A DNA stretch of 64,000 nucleotides from CAVUAF01 sp963739375. Lineage in GTDB: Bacteria; Acidobacteriota; Terriglobia; Terriglobales; Acidobacteriaceae. Made by a program: the position numbers and the translations under genes. The stretch lies in contig CAVUAF010000007.1 of NCBI GenBank assembly GCA_963739375.1, positions 25,303 to 89,302 on the forward strand, written 5' to 3'. This document shows, one piece after another, positions 32,568 to 40,539 of the stretch (the first letter of the stretch is position 1; each line of letters starts with the position of its first letter). The notes beneath the pieces were generated by a model. It was not told the origin of the DNA and did not search any database. It saw only the letters and a list, made by a program, of their open reading frames with translations.

Positions 32568-33160
32568 TCAGTCTGGTGCAGCGCGAAGCTTTGGAGCCGG
32601 GTGTACTCGGCGCCCGCGGGTGTCAGCTTGCTCGCGTACAAAAAGAATTCGCGGGCGGTCATTGTACCGAAGTCGGGCGGCGGCAGGGCCGCCACCTTCT
32701 CGCCCAGGCGTTGCTGCCTGGGGTCTGCACCCTGCGCCCGCTGGTGCGGATTGCCGCTCGCCCGCGCACCCAGGCGCGCCAGCGTCAGGTGCGCGCGGTA
32801 ATCGTTGCGCTCGCGCTCAAAACCCAGCGTGGCGCACGCCTCATCCACGGCGCGCGCCAGTTGCGGCAGGCGATCGCCGCCCTCCACCCCCACCCAGAAG
32901 ACGCGCGGTGCGCGCGGCGCCGGGAAGAAGCCGCAGCCGCGGAAGCTGATGTCCAACGGCTCGCCGTGCACCCCGGCGAGCGCCTGCTGCAGCGCCGCGA
33001 GGTCGCGGGGATCGGTTTCGCCGAGGAACTTCAGCGTGACGTGAAAGCTCTCCGGCTTCACCCAGCGCGCCTCCGGGGCGAACCCGCGCATGCCTTCGAC
33101 GAAGCGCGCCAGGCGCTCGCGGATCGCGGGATCGATGTCAATAGCTACGAATAGCCGCAC
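32564..33160 (-). CDS. thpR: RNA 2',3'-cyclic phosphodiesterase (2H family)
   Basis: 198 residues. The two HxTx motifs of 2H phosphoesterases are HVTLKFLGE (near 43) and HLTLARLG (near 130). It opens cyclic phosphates on RNA ends; the natural substrate is unclear in most bacteria. GTG start at 33160 shares a base with the cinA stop (TAGTG), so coupled to cinA. The final codon and stop fall in an octamer array. Confidence 0.92.
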   Translation of the reverse strand: MRLFVAIDIDPAIRERLARFVEGMRGFAPEARWVKPESFHVTLKFLGETDPRDLAALQQALAGVHGEPLDISFRGCGFFPAPRAPRVFWVGVEGGDRLPQLARAVDEACATLGFERERNDYRAHLTLARLGARASGNPHQRAQGADPRQQRLGEKVAALPPPDFGTMTAREFFLYASKLTPAGAEYTRLQSFALHQTE

Positions 33161-34404
33161 TACATCAGCTTTCTGCGCACCATATCCAGTGCCTGCTGCG
33201 TCGCCAGCAGCCGGATGCGGTCGCGATCGCCGGGGAACTGCCGCTTCACGACCTCGGTTTTGCGGCCGTCGGCCAAGGCGTGAAACACCAGCCCGACGGG
33301 CTTTTCCTCGCTGCCGCCGGTAGGGCCGGCGATGCCGGTGATGCCGACTCCCAGCGTCGCCTGGCAGCGCGCGCGGATGCCCTCCGCCAACGCCTTGGCC
33401 ACCTCCGCGCTCACCGCCCCGTGTTCCGCCAGCAGCGGCGGCGGCACGTCGGCGAACGCGGTCTTCAGCTCGTTGGTGTAAGCGATGGCGCCGCCGACAA
33501 AATACCGCGAGCTGCCGCTCACGCTGGTCAGGCGTTCCGCCAGCAGCCCGCCGGTGCACGATTCGGCCACCGCCACGGTGGCGCTCCGCATCTGGCACCA
33601 GTAGCCGACGATCTGTTCCAGGGTCTCGCGGCCGCGGGTAAAAACCAGGTCGCCCAGCTCGTCTTCGATCTCGTCGGCCAGTTGCTCCACGCGCGCCTGC
33701 GCCTCCGCCAGCGACTCCCCACGGCGCCGCAGGTGCAGCTGCACCTCGCCCGCACTGGCCAGGATGGTGGTTTCGATGTCGGGATAGCGCTGGTAAATCG
33801 GCGCCACCCGCGCATCGCACTCCGACTCCGGGACCATCGCCATCTTCAGCGTCGCGGTGGCGATGAACTGCGGCGGCGCCGCGGCCCGCAGGCGCTCCAT
33901 GCATTGCGCGTCGACGAGCGCCTTCAGCTCGTGCGGCGGCCCGGGCAGGAGCACGACGATGCGCCGTGCACCCTCGTGCTGCGTCTCCAGCCACTGTCCG
34001 GGCGCGGTGCCGTTGGGATTGGGGAGCAGCTTCGCGCCCACCAGGATTTCCGCCTGCCGCTCGTTGTTGGGCGACATCTTCACGCGCCGCGCCGCAAACC
34101 GCCGGTAGAGCTCCGCGATCCACTCGGGATCGCGCTTCAGTTCCAGGCCCAGCGCTTCGGCCACGCATTCGCGCGTCAGGTCGTCGGCCGTGGGTCCGAG
34201 CCCACCGATGAGGAAGACGATGTCGCAGCGCTCCACGGCTTGCCGTACCACCGCAATCAGGTCGGCGCGCCGGTCCCCGACCACGTTCTTGAAGCGCACC
34301 TCGACCCCCAGGCTGTTCAGGCGCTCGGTGAGAAACAGGGAATTGGTGTCTTGGCGGTAGGGGGTGAGCAGCTCGGAGCCAATGGCGACGATCTCGGCGA
34401 ACAC
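33160..34404 (-). CDS. cinA: CinA family protein (nicotinamide-nucleotide amidase)
   Basis: 414 residues with both CinA domains. N-terminal MoaB/MogA-like COG1058 domain: AEIVAIGSELL, NVVGDRRADL and FLIGGLGPTADDLTRE. C-terminal PncC-type amidohydrolase: TVAVAESCTGGLLAERLT and GITGIAGPTGGSEEKPVGLV. It recycles NMN by deamidation in the cytoplasm. Part of the yacG-to-gpsA operon. Confidence 0.95.
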   Translation of the reverse strand: MFAEIVAIGSELLTPYRQDTNSLFLTERLNSLGVEVRFKNVVGDRRADLIAVVRQAVERCDIVFLIGGLGPTADDLTRECVAEALGLELKRDPEWIAELYRRFAARRVKMSPNNERQAEILVGAKLLPNPNGTAPGQWLETQHEGARRIVVLLPGPPHELKALVDAQCMERLRAAAPPQFIATATLKMAMVPESECDARVAPIYQRYPDIETTILASAGEVQLHLRRRGESLAEAQARVEQLADEIEDELGDLVFTRGRETLEQIVGYWCQMRSATVAVAESCTGGLLAERLTSVSGSSRYFVGGAIAYTNELKTAFADVPPPLLAEHGAVSAEVAKALAEGIRARCQATLGVGITGIAGPTGGSEEKPVGLVFHALADGRKTEVVKRQFPGDRDRIRLLATQQALDMVRRKLM

Positions 34405-34461
34405 GCAAGCAGTCTAAATCACGACTGCCGCCGGTTCACCCTGGAGAAGCGCCGCGCCGCG

Positions 34462-35523
34462 TCAGGGCGAGGGCAGGAGCTTGCCTTCCACGTCCCAATG
34501 CAGCCGCTGCACCCCGCTGTTGGTGGCGAGCACAACGGCGCGCCCAGGCGCGAACGCCAGCCCCACCAGCCCCGGGCCGGCGACGGCCAGCGACGCGTGC
34601 TGGTCGGGCGCGATGCGCACGATGCCGCGCCTTCCCCCCAGCGACGCCGCCACGTAGAGGTTGCCGTCGCGGTCGAAGGCCAGGCCCTGCGGCCGTCCCA
34701 GCCCGCGATAAAACACCGCCACCGTGCCGTGCGGGTCCACGCGGTACACGGCGTCGAAGCTCGACGTGGTCGGGCCCGTGACGTAGAGATGATCATCGCC
34801 GCCGAACGCCAGGTGATACGCCGCTACGCTCGGCTCCAGCGTCGCAAACACGTAAATCTGCCGCGTCGCGCGCGAAATCCGCCAGATGGTTCCGCTGCGG
34901 TCGCCGACGTACAGGTTCTGCTCGCGGTCGAAGGCGATGCCGGTGGCGATGCCCATGCCTTCCGCGTACACCGCCATGGTCCCGTCCGGCGCCACGCGGT
35001 ACACCGTGCCATCGAAGCGCGACGACACGTAGAGCTGCCCCTCGCGGTCAAACGCCAGCCCGGTAGCGTTCATCAGCTCGGCCAGAAACGGCTTGACCTC
35101 GCCGTGCGCGTCGAGGCGGTAAATCGCGACCGGGACTTTCTGCCCCCGCGCCCCGGAGAAGGTGACGTAGATGTTGCCGGCGGCGTCGAGCGCCGGGTTG
35201 GCCACCGGGTGCAGGTTTTCCGCGAGCGGGACGGCGATGTGGATGGGATGCGGATTGCTGCGCGCGCCGTTGGTTGCCACCACCACGTTGCCGGAGGCGG
35301 CGCCCTCGGGCACGCGCGCGATCACGAACTGGTCGGAGCTGACGACGATGGGCGCCTCGACCTCGCCCATCACCACGCGCGGCCGCGCCAGGTCAGGCGG
35401 CTTCAGCCCGCTGCCCACGATCCGCACTTCGCCCCCGGCCAGCGCCGCCGCCGGCACCACGGACTCGATGTGCGGGCGCCCGTTGACGTTCTTCTTACCC
35501 AGCAGCCGGTCGGAAATTCCCAT
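34462..35523 (-). CDS. IPT/TIG plus NHL/SMP-30-type beta-propeller protein
   Basis: 353 residues. Residues about 15-95 form an immunoglobulin-like IPT/TIG domain (PHIESVVPAAALAGGEVRIVGSG). Residues 105-345 carry six propeller repeats with the pattern GLAFDREGQLYVSS, GIAFDREQNLYVGD, LAFGGDDHLYVTG and GLAFDRDGNLYVAA. No signal peptide is visible (start MGISDRLLGKKN), so it may be cytoplasmic or leaderless. It lies between pgpA and cinA in a lipid-related operon; its role there is unknown. It may bind a ligand or act as a lactonase-like propeller, but no catalytic residues can be assigned. Confidence 0.72.
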   Translation of the reverse strand: MGISDRLLGKKNVNGRPHIESVVPAAALAGGEVRIVGSGLKPPDLARPRVVMGEVEAPIVVSSDQFVIARVPEGAASGNVVVATNGARSNPHPIHIAVPLAENLHPVANPALDAAGNIYVTFSGARGQKVPVAIYRLDAHGEVKPFLAELMNATGLAFDREGQLYVSSRFDGTVYRVAPDGTMAVYAEGMGIATGIAFDREQNLYVGDRSGTIWRISRATRQIYVFATLEPSVAAYHLAFGGDDHLYVTGPTTSSFDAVYRVDPHGTVAVFYRGLGRPQGLAFDRDGNLYVAASLGGRRGIVRIAPDQHASLAVAGPGLVGLAFAPGRAVVLATNSGVQRLHWDVEGKLLPSP

Positions 35524-35538
35524 GATGGTTCCGGATGG

Positions 35539-36045
35539 TTACTTAAGCACGCCGGTGCGCAGCAGGATTTGCAGCACCAGCCAGGCGTAGACGCCGGCTC
35601 CAAGATCGTCCACCACGATGCCCGTTCCCTCCGGAAGGCGCTCCAGACGGCGCACCGGCGGCGGCTTCACGATGTCGAAGCAACGGAAAAGTATAAAGCC
35701 GGCCAGCAGCGATTTCCAACCCAGCGGCGCGCCCGCCAGCACCAGCCACTGCCCGGCCACTTCATCGATGACCACGCGCGCGGGATCGGCATCGCCGCTG
35801 GCGCGCGCCACCCGCGTCGCCGCCGGAATCCCGATCGCGGTTGCCAGCGTGCATCCGGCCAGGACCGCCGCCGGTTGCCAGCCCGCGGGAATCGCCCGCG
35901 CCGCCAGCCACCACAGCCCCACCGCCGCCGCCGACCCCCAGGTTCCCGGTCCGGGCCGCAGGTAGCCGACGCCAAAAAACGTCGCCACCAGCTCCGCCCA
36001 GCGGCTGCGCTCGCCAACCTGCGTCCCCGCTCCCGGCGCGCTCAA
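35539..36045 (-). CDS. pgpA: Phosphatidylglycerophosphatase A
   Basis: 168 residues. PgpA motifs: FFGVGYLRPGPGTWGSAAAV, VIDEVAGQWLVL and FRCFDIVKPPPVRRLE, plus VDDLGAGVYAW at the end. It dephosphorylates phosphatidylglycerophosphate to phosphatidylglycerol at the inner membrane. Start TTG 36045 overlaps the yacG stop (TTGA) with GGAGG five to seven bases before, so translation is coupled. The frame continues upstream antisense-like without similarity. Confidence 0.92.
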   Translation of the reverse strand: MSAPGAGTQVGERSRWAELVATFFGVGYLRPGPGTWGSAAAVGLWWLAARAIPAGWQPAAVLAGCTLATAIGIPAATRVARASGDADPARVVIDEVAGQWLVLAGAPLGWKSLLAGFILFRCFDIVKPPPVRRLERLPEGTGIVVDDLGAGVYAWLVLQILLRTGVLK

Positions 36046-36281
36046 TCCTGCCTCCGCGGGTCGTCGTCGCCTTCCACCTGGTTCGGATTGCGCTCCGCCG
36101 CTTGCGAATCGAACGCCTCCGGATCGCGGAGGGGGGTCGAGATCACGTAGCCACCGCTCGCCCACTTGCCCAGGTCGATCAGCCGGCAGCGCTCCGAGCA
36201 GAACGGAAACTCGGGGTCGCTCTGCAGCACGAGCTGGCGGCAGCTTGGGCAGCGCAGGCTGATCGCTCGCGGGCGGGGCAT
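36042..36281 (-). CDS. yacG: DNA gyrase inhibitor YacG-type zinc protein
   Basis: 79 residues. A zinc-binding site of four Cys (CPSC near residue 11, FCSERC near 30) is followed by RLIDLGKWASGGYVIS, the conserved core of YacG. It binds GyrB and blocks DNA binding. Start chosen at 36281 (MPRPRAIS); an upstream in-frame Met at 36350 would add residues encoded by a heptamer array. First gene of the operon running to gpsA. Confidence 0.88.
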   Translation of the reverse strand: MPRPRAISLRCPSCRQLVLQSDPEFPFCSERCRLIDLGKWASGGYVISTPLRDPEAFDSQAAERNPNQVEGDDDPRRQD

Positions 36282-36296
36282 GCACCTATTGTAAGA

Positions 36297-36331
36297 GTTC
36301 CCAGTTCTCCGTTCCCAGTTCTCAGTTAGTC
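36297..36331. repeat. Heptamer array (GTTCCCA/GTTCTCA, 5 copies), left half of a facing pair
   Basis: GTTCCCA, GTTCTCC, GTTCCCA, GTTCTCA, GTTAGTC, 15 bases upstream of the yacG start. Confidence 0.75.
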
Positions 36332-36380
36332 TGATGCGGCGTCGCGTCAAGCGTCGAACGGCAGCCGCGCTCGCGTTCCA

Positions 36381-36415
36381 AGAACTGAGAACCGAGAACT
36401 GACAACTGAGAACTG
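36381..36415. repeat. Heptamer array (AGAACTG, 5 copies), right half of a facing pair
   Basis: AGAACTG, AGAACCG, AGAACTG, ACAACTG, AGAACTG. It ends on the base before the MFS start codon and is complementary in sense to the array at 36297. Confidence 0.8.
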
Positions 36416-37702
36416 ATGTCTGCCCGCTCCCTCACGCTCGCTTCGTACCTGCACCTGTTGCGCCACAACCGCAACTTCCGCCGCCTGTGGCTGGCGCAGG
36501 TGATCAGCGAGACCGGCGACTGGTTCTACATGGTCACGCTGTACGCCATGCTGCTGCAGTTCACCGGCAGCGCCACGACTTTGGGGGTGGCGTTCGTTTT
36601 GCAGGTGGCCCCGGTGGCGCTCATCGGGCCGCTGGCCGGCGTCATCAACGACCGCCTGCCCCGCAAGCGCGTCATGATCGCCACCGACCTGGCGCGCTTC
36701 TTCATCGTCGGCGGCATGCTGCTGGTGCGTTCCCCCGGCATGGTCTGGCTGGTGTACGTCCTGCTTTTCAGCGAGACCGTGATGTGGGGCCTGTTCGAGC
36801 CGGCGCGCACCGCGGTGATTCCCAACATCGTCGCCGAAGACGAAGTCATCCTCGCCAACACCATCAGCTCCTCCACCTGGTCCATGAACCTGTTTGTCGG
36901 CGCCGCGCTCGGCGGGCTGGTGGCGGTATGGCTCGGCCGGCAGGCGGTCTTCACTCTCGACGCGTTCTCCTTCCTCGCCTCGGCGGCCCTGGTCGGCCGC
37001 ATGCGCTTCGCCGAACCCCACACCGAAGGTTTCGGCCCGGTGCGCTGGCACGATCTCCTTGACTATTCGCCGATGCTCGCCGGCTGGCGCTATGTGCGCG
37101 CGCAGCGCCTCGGCGCCGCCATGCTGGTCAAGGCCGGGCTGGGACTGACGGGCGCCAGCTGGGTCATCTTTCCCATCCTGGCGCGCGACGTCTTCCCCTG
37201 GGCTCACGCCAGCCGCGGCGAGCGCGGCGTGCTGATCAGCCTGAGCCTGCTGATGGGCGCGCGCGGCCTCGGCTCGCTGCTCGGCCCCGTGGTGGGCGCG
37301 CCCTGGGCGCAGCAGCACGTCCGCCGCCTGCGCCTCGGCATCGTGTTTGCCTTCCTGCTCTCCGGAGCGGGCTACCTCGCGCTGGCCGCGACCTCCAGCG
37401 TCTGGCTCGCCTACGCCGTCATCGTGGCGTCGCACATGGGCGGCGCCATGGCCTGGGTGTTCTCCACCACGCTCCTGCAACTCAAGACCGACGACCGCTT
37501 CCGCGGCCGCGTCTTCGCCGCCGAACTCGGCTTCTGTACCATCATGCTGGCGCTCAGCGCGTATCTCGCCGGCGTGGCCATGGACCACGGCATCAACGTG
37601 CGTACCGTGCTGCTGATCACCGGGCTGGTCACGATGGCGGCGGGCGTCTGGTGGGCGGCGACCGGAGCCCGCACGCGCGAACCGGCACCGACCTCAGGCT
37701 GA
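36416..37702 (+). CDS. Major facilitator superfamily exporter (MFS_3 type)
   Basis: 428 residues, about twelve membrane helices. MFS_3/enterobactin-exporter-like features: RNRNFRRLWLAQVISETGDWFY at the N-terminus, GPLAGVINDRLPRKRVMIATDLAR (loop 2-3 motif A), and an Ala/Gly-rich second half. Proton-driven export of a small molecule or drug is expected; substrate unknown. The ATG directly abuts a heptamer array, leaving no recognisable Shine-Dalgarno sequence. Confidence 0.9.
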   Translation: MSARSLTLASYLHLLRHNRNFRRLWLAQVISETGDWFYMVTLYAMLLQFTGSATTLGVAFVLQVAPVALIGPLAGVINDRLPRKRVMIATDLARFFIVGGMLLVRSPGMVWLVYVLLFSETVMWGLFEPARTAVIPNIVAEDEVILANTISSSTWSMNLFVGAALGGLVAVWLGRQAVFTLDAFSFLASAALVGRMRFAEPHTEGFGPVRWHDLLDYSPMLAGWRYVRAQRLGAAMLVKAGLGLTGASWVIFPILARDVFPWAHASRGERGVLISLSLLMGARGLGSLLGPVVGAPWAQQHVRRLRLGIVFAFLLSGAGYLALAATSSVWLAYAVIVASHMGGAMAWVFSTTLLQLKTDDRFRGRVFAAELGFCTIMLALSAYLAGVAMDHGINVRTVLLITGLVTMAAGVWWAATGARTREPAPTSG

Positions 37703-37712
37703 AGTTTTCACT

Positions 37713-37740
37713 GTGAACTGACAACTGGCAACTGCCAACT
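37713..37740. repeat. Heptamer array (GACAACT-like, 4 copies)
   Basis: GTGAACT, GACAACT, GGCAACT, GCCAACT, filling the gap between the convergent MFS and rimO stop codons. Confidence 0.75.
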
Positions 37741-37744
37741 GCTT

Positions 37745-39235
37745 TCAGCCAACCACGCCGGCCACCAGGTCATAGTCGTGGGTCGCGGTGATCTTGCAGC
37801 GCACGAACTCGCCGGGCGTCAGCGCCTCGCGCGTGCCGAAGTCGTTGATGAAGACCTTGCCGTCAATCTCCGGCGCGTGCATCGCGGTGCGGCCTTCCCA
37901 CAGCAGCTCGCTCTCTTCCGACGGCCCCTCGACCAGCAGCTCGAACTCGCGCCCCCGCAGCGCGCGCTTTTTGCGCCGGCTGATCTGCTGCTGGAGCTTC
38001 ATCAGCCGCTTGCGCCGCCGCTCGATCTCCGCCGCCGGCACCTTGAGCTTCGCGTCTGCCGCGCGCGCCGCCGCACCTTCCTGGTCGGAGTAGCCGAAGA
38101 CGCCCAGCCAGTCGAACTCGGCCGCCCGCACGAAGTCGCAGAGTTCCTCGAAGTCGCGCTCCGTCTCGCCGGGAAAGCCGACGATGAACGACGTCCGCAG
38201 CGTCACCCCGGGCAGGGTGCGCCGCGCCCGCTCCAGCAGCTTCAGAAAAATGTCGCCCGAGCTGCCGCGCTTCATCCGCTTCAGCACCGCCGCCGACGCG
38301 TGCTGCAGCGGCACGTCGAGGTATGCGCAAACCTTCGCGTGCGCCGCCATCGTGTCCAGCAGCCGCTGCGTCACCTTGTTGGGATAGGCGTAGAGGAAGC
38401 GCACCCAGCGCAGCTCTTCCACCGCGGCCAGCTTCGCCAGCAGCGCCGCCAGGCCGTCCTTCAGCCCCAGGTCCTCGCCGTAGCAGGTGGTGTCCTGCCC
38501 GATGAGCGTGAGCTCGCGCACGCCGCCGCGCGCCAGCCGCTCGGCCTCGGCCACCACCGACGCGAAGCGCCGCGAGCGGAACTTGCCGCGCAGTTGCGGG
38601 ATGATGCAGAACGAGCACGGATGGTCGCAGCCCTCGGCGATCTTGATGTACGCCATGTGGGGCGGGGTCGCCAGCACCCGCGGCGTGGCGTCGTCGTAGA
38701 GGTAATTGGGCAGGTCGCCGATGGCGCCCTCCCAGCCCGCTCGCGAGAACCGCCCTGCCTGCTCGCGCGCATTCCCCTCGGCGCGCGACGTGGCGCCGCT
38801 CAGGATCACGAACGGCGACGCCGTCCGCGACGCGATGCCCGCGGCACTCAGGATGCGGTCCAGCTCGCCGGTCCCGACCACCGCGTCGACCTCCGGAATC
38901 TGTTTCTGGATTTCGTGGCGGAAGCGCTCCACCAGGCAGCCCGCGACCACCAGCTTCTTCGCCCGCCCGGCCGTCTTGTGCGCCGCCATCTCCAGGATGG
39001 CGTTCACCGACTCCTGCTGCGCCGTCTCGATGAACGAGCAGGTGTTCACCACGATGACGTCGGCGTCTTCCGCGCGCGGCGTGATCGCGGCGCCCGACGC
39101 CGTCAGCAGCCCCATCATTACCTCGCTGTCCACCAGGTTCTTGGGACAGCCCAGGCTGACGAAGCCGACCTTGAGGCGCGGGGATTCGCCGGCGACGCTG
39201 GCGGGGGCCTCTACTGTAGGGAATTCAACCGGCAT
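37745..39235 (-). CDS. rimO: Ribosomal protein uS12 methylthiotransferase RimO
   Basis: 496 residues. The MTTase N-domain has its three cluster Cys (SLGCPKNLVDSE, NTCSFIET, VAGCLVERF). The radical-SAM domain has CDHPCSFCIIPQLRG (CxxxCxxC) and PLQHASAAVLKRM; a TRAM domain (GREFELLVEGPS to the end) closes it. It methylthiolates an Asp of ribosomal protein S12 using two Fe-S clusters. An insertion of about 40 residues (SRAEGNAREQAGRFSRAG region) precedes the radical-SAM domain. Start 39235 adds a short Pro/Ala-rich lead. Confidence 0.95.
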   Translation of the reverse strand: MPVEFPTVEAPASVAGESPRLKVGFVSLGCPKNLVDSEVMMGLLTASGAAITPRAEDADVIVVNTCSFIETAQQESVNAILEMAAHKTAGRAKKLVVAGCLVERFRHEIQKQIPEVDAVVGTGELDRILSAAGIASRTASPFVILSGATSRAEGNAREQAGRFSRAGWEGAIGDLPNYLYDDATPRVLATPPHMAYIKIAEGCDHPCSFCIIPQLRGKFRSRRFASVVAEAERLARGGVRELTLIGQDTTCYGEDLGLKDGLAALLAKLAAVEELRWVRFLYAYPNKVTQRLLDTMAAHAKVCAYLDVPLQHASAAVLKRMKRGSSGDIFLKLLERARRTLPGVTLRTSFIVGFPGETERDFEELCDFVRAAEFDWLGVFGYSDQEGAAARAADAKLKVPAAEIERRRKRLMKLQQQISRRKKRALRGREFELLVEGPSEESELLWEGRTAMHAPEIDGKVFINDFGTREALTPGEFVRCKITATHDYDLVAGVVG

Positions 39236-39289
39236 GCAATCTCTTGATTTTAGCACCCCCGCACTTGCCTCTCGGGGCCGCAAAAGTGC

Positions 39290-39319
39290 TTGCCAAGGCG
39301 ATTTCACCTGATGTATATG
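39290..39319 (+). promoter_or_regulatory. Promoter of the padR gene
   Basis: TTGCCA (39290-39295), 18-base spacer, TATATG (39314-39319). The -10 coincides with the left half of the inverted repeat at 39314. Confidence 0.5.
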
Positions 39320-39332
39320 TATCCAACATATA
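39314..39332. promoter_or_regulatory. Candidate PadR operator
   Basis: Perfect inverted repeat TATATGT, spacer ATCCA, ACATATA. It overlaps the -10 and start region of padR, the expected place for autorepression. Confidence 0.65.
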
Positions 39333-39682
39333 TGGGAAACACACATAGCGCGGTCCCCACCAAGATCAAGCGTGGCAGCGCCGAACTCGCCGTCCTCGCG
39401 CTGCTGGCCGGGGAGAGCCTGCACGGCTACGAGATCGCCCGCCGCATCGAGCGCCAGACCGCCGGGGTCCTCCGCTTCGACGTGGCCTCGCTCTATCCCG
39501 TGCTTTACGGCCTGGAGCGCCGCCGCCTCATCAAGGGCGAATGGGAAGAGACCAGCTCGAAGCGCCCGCGCCGGCTGTATCGCCTCACGCCGGAAGGCCG
39601 CAAGAAGCTGGTGCCGCTGCGCCGGCAGTGGCGCGATTTCTTCCACGCGCTCGACCGGCTGACGGGGGTGGCCGATGCCTGA
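39332..39682 (+). CDS. PadR-family transcriptional regulator
   Basis: 116 residues of the winged-helix PadR fold: AVLALLAGESLHGYEIARRIE, SLYPVLYGLERRRLIKGEW and RRLYRLTPEGRKKLVPL. PadR proteins are dimeric ligand-responsive repressors. The start is uncertain: ATG 39332 is just past the predicted start point and inside the operator; ATG 39311 is in frame but would lie within the promoter. The stop overlaps the start of the membrane partner gene (8 bases), forming the two-gene PadR-membrane module common in acidobacteria. Confidence 0.88.
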   Translation: MGNTHSAVPTKIKRGSAELAVLALLAGESLHGYEIARRIERQTAGVLRFDVASLYPVLYGLERRRLIKGEWEETSSKRPRRLYRLTPEGRKKLVPLRRQWRDFFHALDRLTGVADA

Positions 39683-40409
39683 TTGGGAAGGATTGGTCCA
39701 GCAGCGGCTGGGCCGGCTGCATCTCGCGCCTGCCGCGGAGAACGAAATCATCCGCGAGCTAGCTGGCCACCTCGAAGACCGCTACCTCGCAGCGCGCGCC
39801 GCTGGCGCCTCCGAACAACAGGCACGCGACGCCGCGCTGCGCGAATTGGGCAATCCGCAAGGCCTCGCGCGCCGTCTGCGAGGCCAGAAGGAGACTCTCA
39901 TGAACATGACGCCCCTCAAGAAACGCGTGCTCCTGCCCGCAGGGGTCGCGCTCGTGCTCTCCGGCTTCAGCATCTGGATCGCCTACATCTACGGCCCGAA
40001 GCACATCGCCTATTTCTGGGAGTCGAAGTCGAACGGCATACTGTACGCGTACTCGTACTCGGGCGTGGGGTTCTACAAGGCGTTGCTGATCGCCATGCTG
40101 CTCATTGGCGGCGTGGCCGCGTGGCTGGCGCGCCGCCGCGGCGCGACTGTGGCGCAGCGCCTTCTCGTCGCCGCCCTCCCTGCACTGCTGAACGTCCTGA
40201 TTTTCGCCGCAGGCACGGTGCTAAGCGCGACGCTGGGTCACAGCTGGCAGCCGCTGAGTGGACGCGCGCCGGTCCTGATGGCCCCGCACGTGGGCACGGT
40301 GCCGTGGCTGATTACGCCGGTGGCCTACGCACTGCTGGGTGCGGCGCCCTTCCTCTTTAGTAAAGGTCGCGACCAGCAGCCGGTTTCGCATTCCGCCGCG
40401 CCCGCGTAA
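39675..40409 (+). CDS. Membrane protein with permease-prefix domain, PadR partner
   Basis: 244 residues. Residues 1-70 are a helical soluble prefix (MPDWEGLVQQRLGRLHL, ELAGHLEDRYLAARAAGASEQ, ALRELGNPQGLARRLR) like the permease-prefix domain that precedes acidobacterial MacB-like permeases. Here it is followed by only four membrane helices (about 85-105, 130-150, 165-190, 210-230) instead of a full permease. Overlaps padR, so it is co-expressed and probably the regulated target. Function unknown. Confidence 0.72.
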   Translation: MPDWEGLVQQRLGRLHLAPAAENEIIRELAGHLEDRYLAARAAGASEQQARDAALRELGNPQGLARRLRGQKETLMNMTPLKKRVLLPAGVALVLSGFSIWIAYIYGPKHIAYFWESKSNGILYAYSYSGVGFYKALLIAMLLIGGVAAWLARRRGATVAQRLLVAALPALLNVLIFAAGTVLSATLGHSWQPLSGRAPVLMAPHVGTVPWLITPVAYALLGAAPFLFSKGRDQQPVSHSAAPA

Positions 40410-40429
40410 GATGCAGCCTCTCGGCTCAT

Positions 40430-40458
40430 CCCACACGAGCAAAGGCGGCTCGTGTGGG
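40430..40458. terminator. Strong hairpin between convergent genes
   Basis: CCCACACGAGC and GCTCGTGTGGG form a perfect 11-bp stem around a 7-base loop, 21 bases past the 39675 gene. No U-tract directly follows on either strand, so termination is likely but not certain. Confidence 0.55.
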
Positions 40459-40539
40459 GCAGCCTAGTTCAGATACTTTTAGCGATTGAGTGGGCCACCC
40501 GCCTTGCCCCGCGCCCGTTCCTTCGTCAACGGCTCGCCC

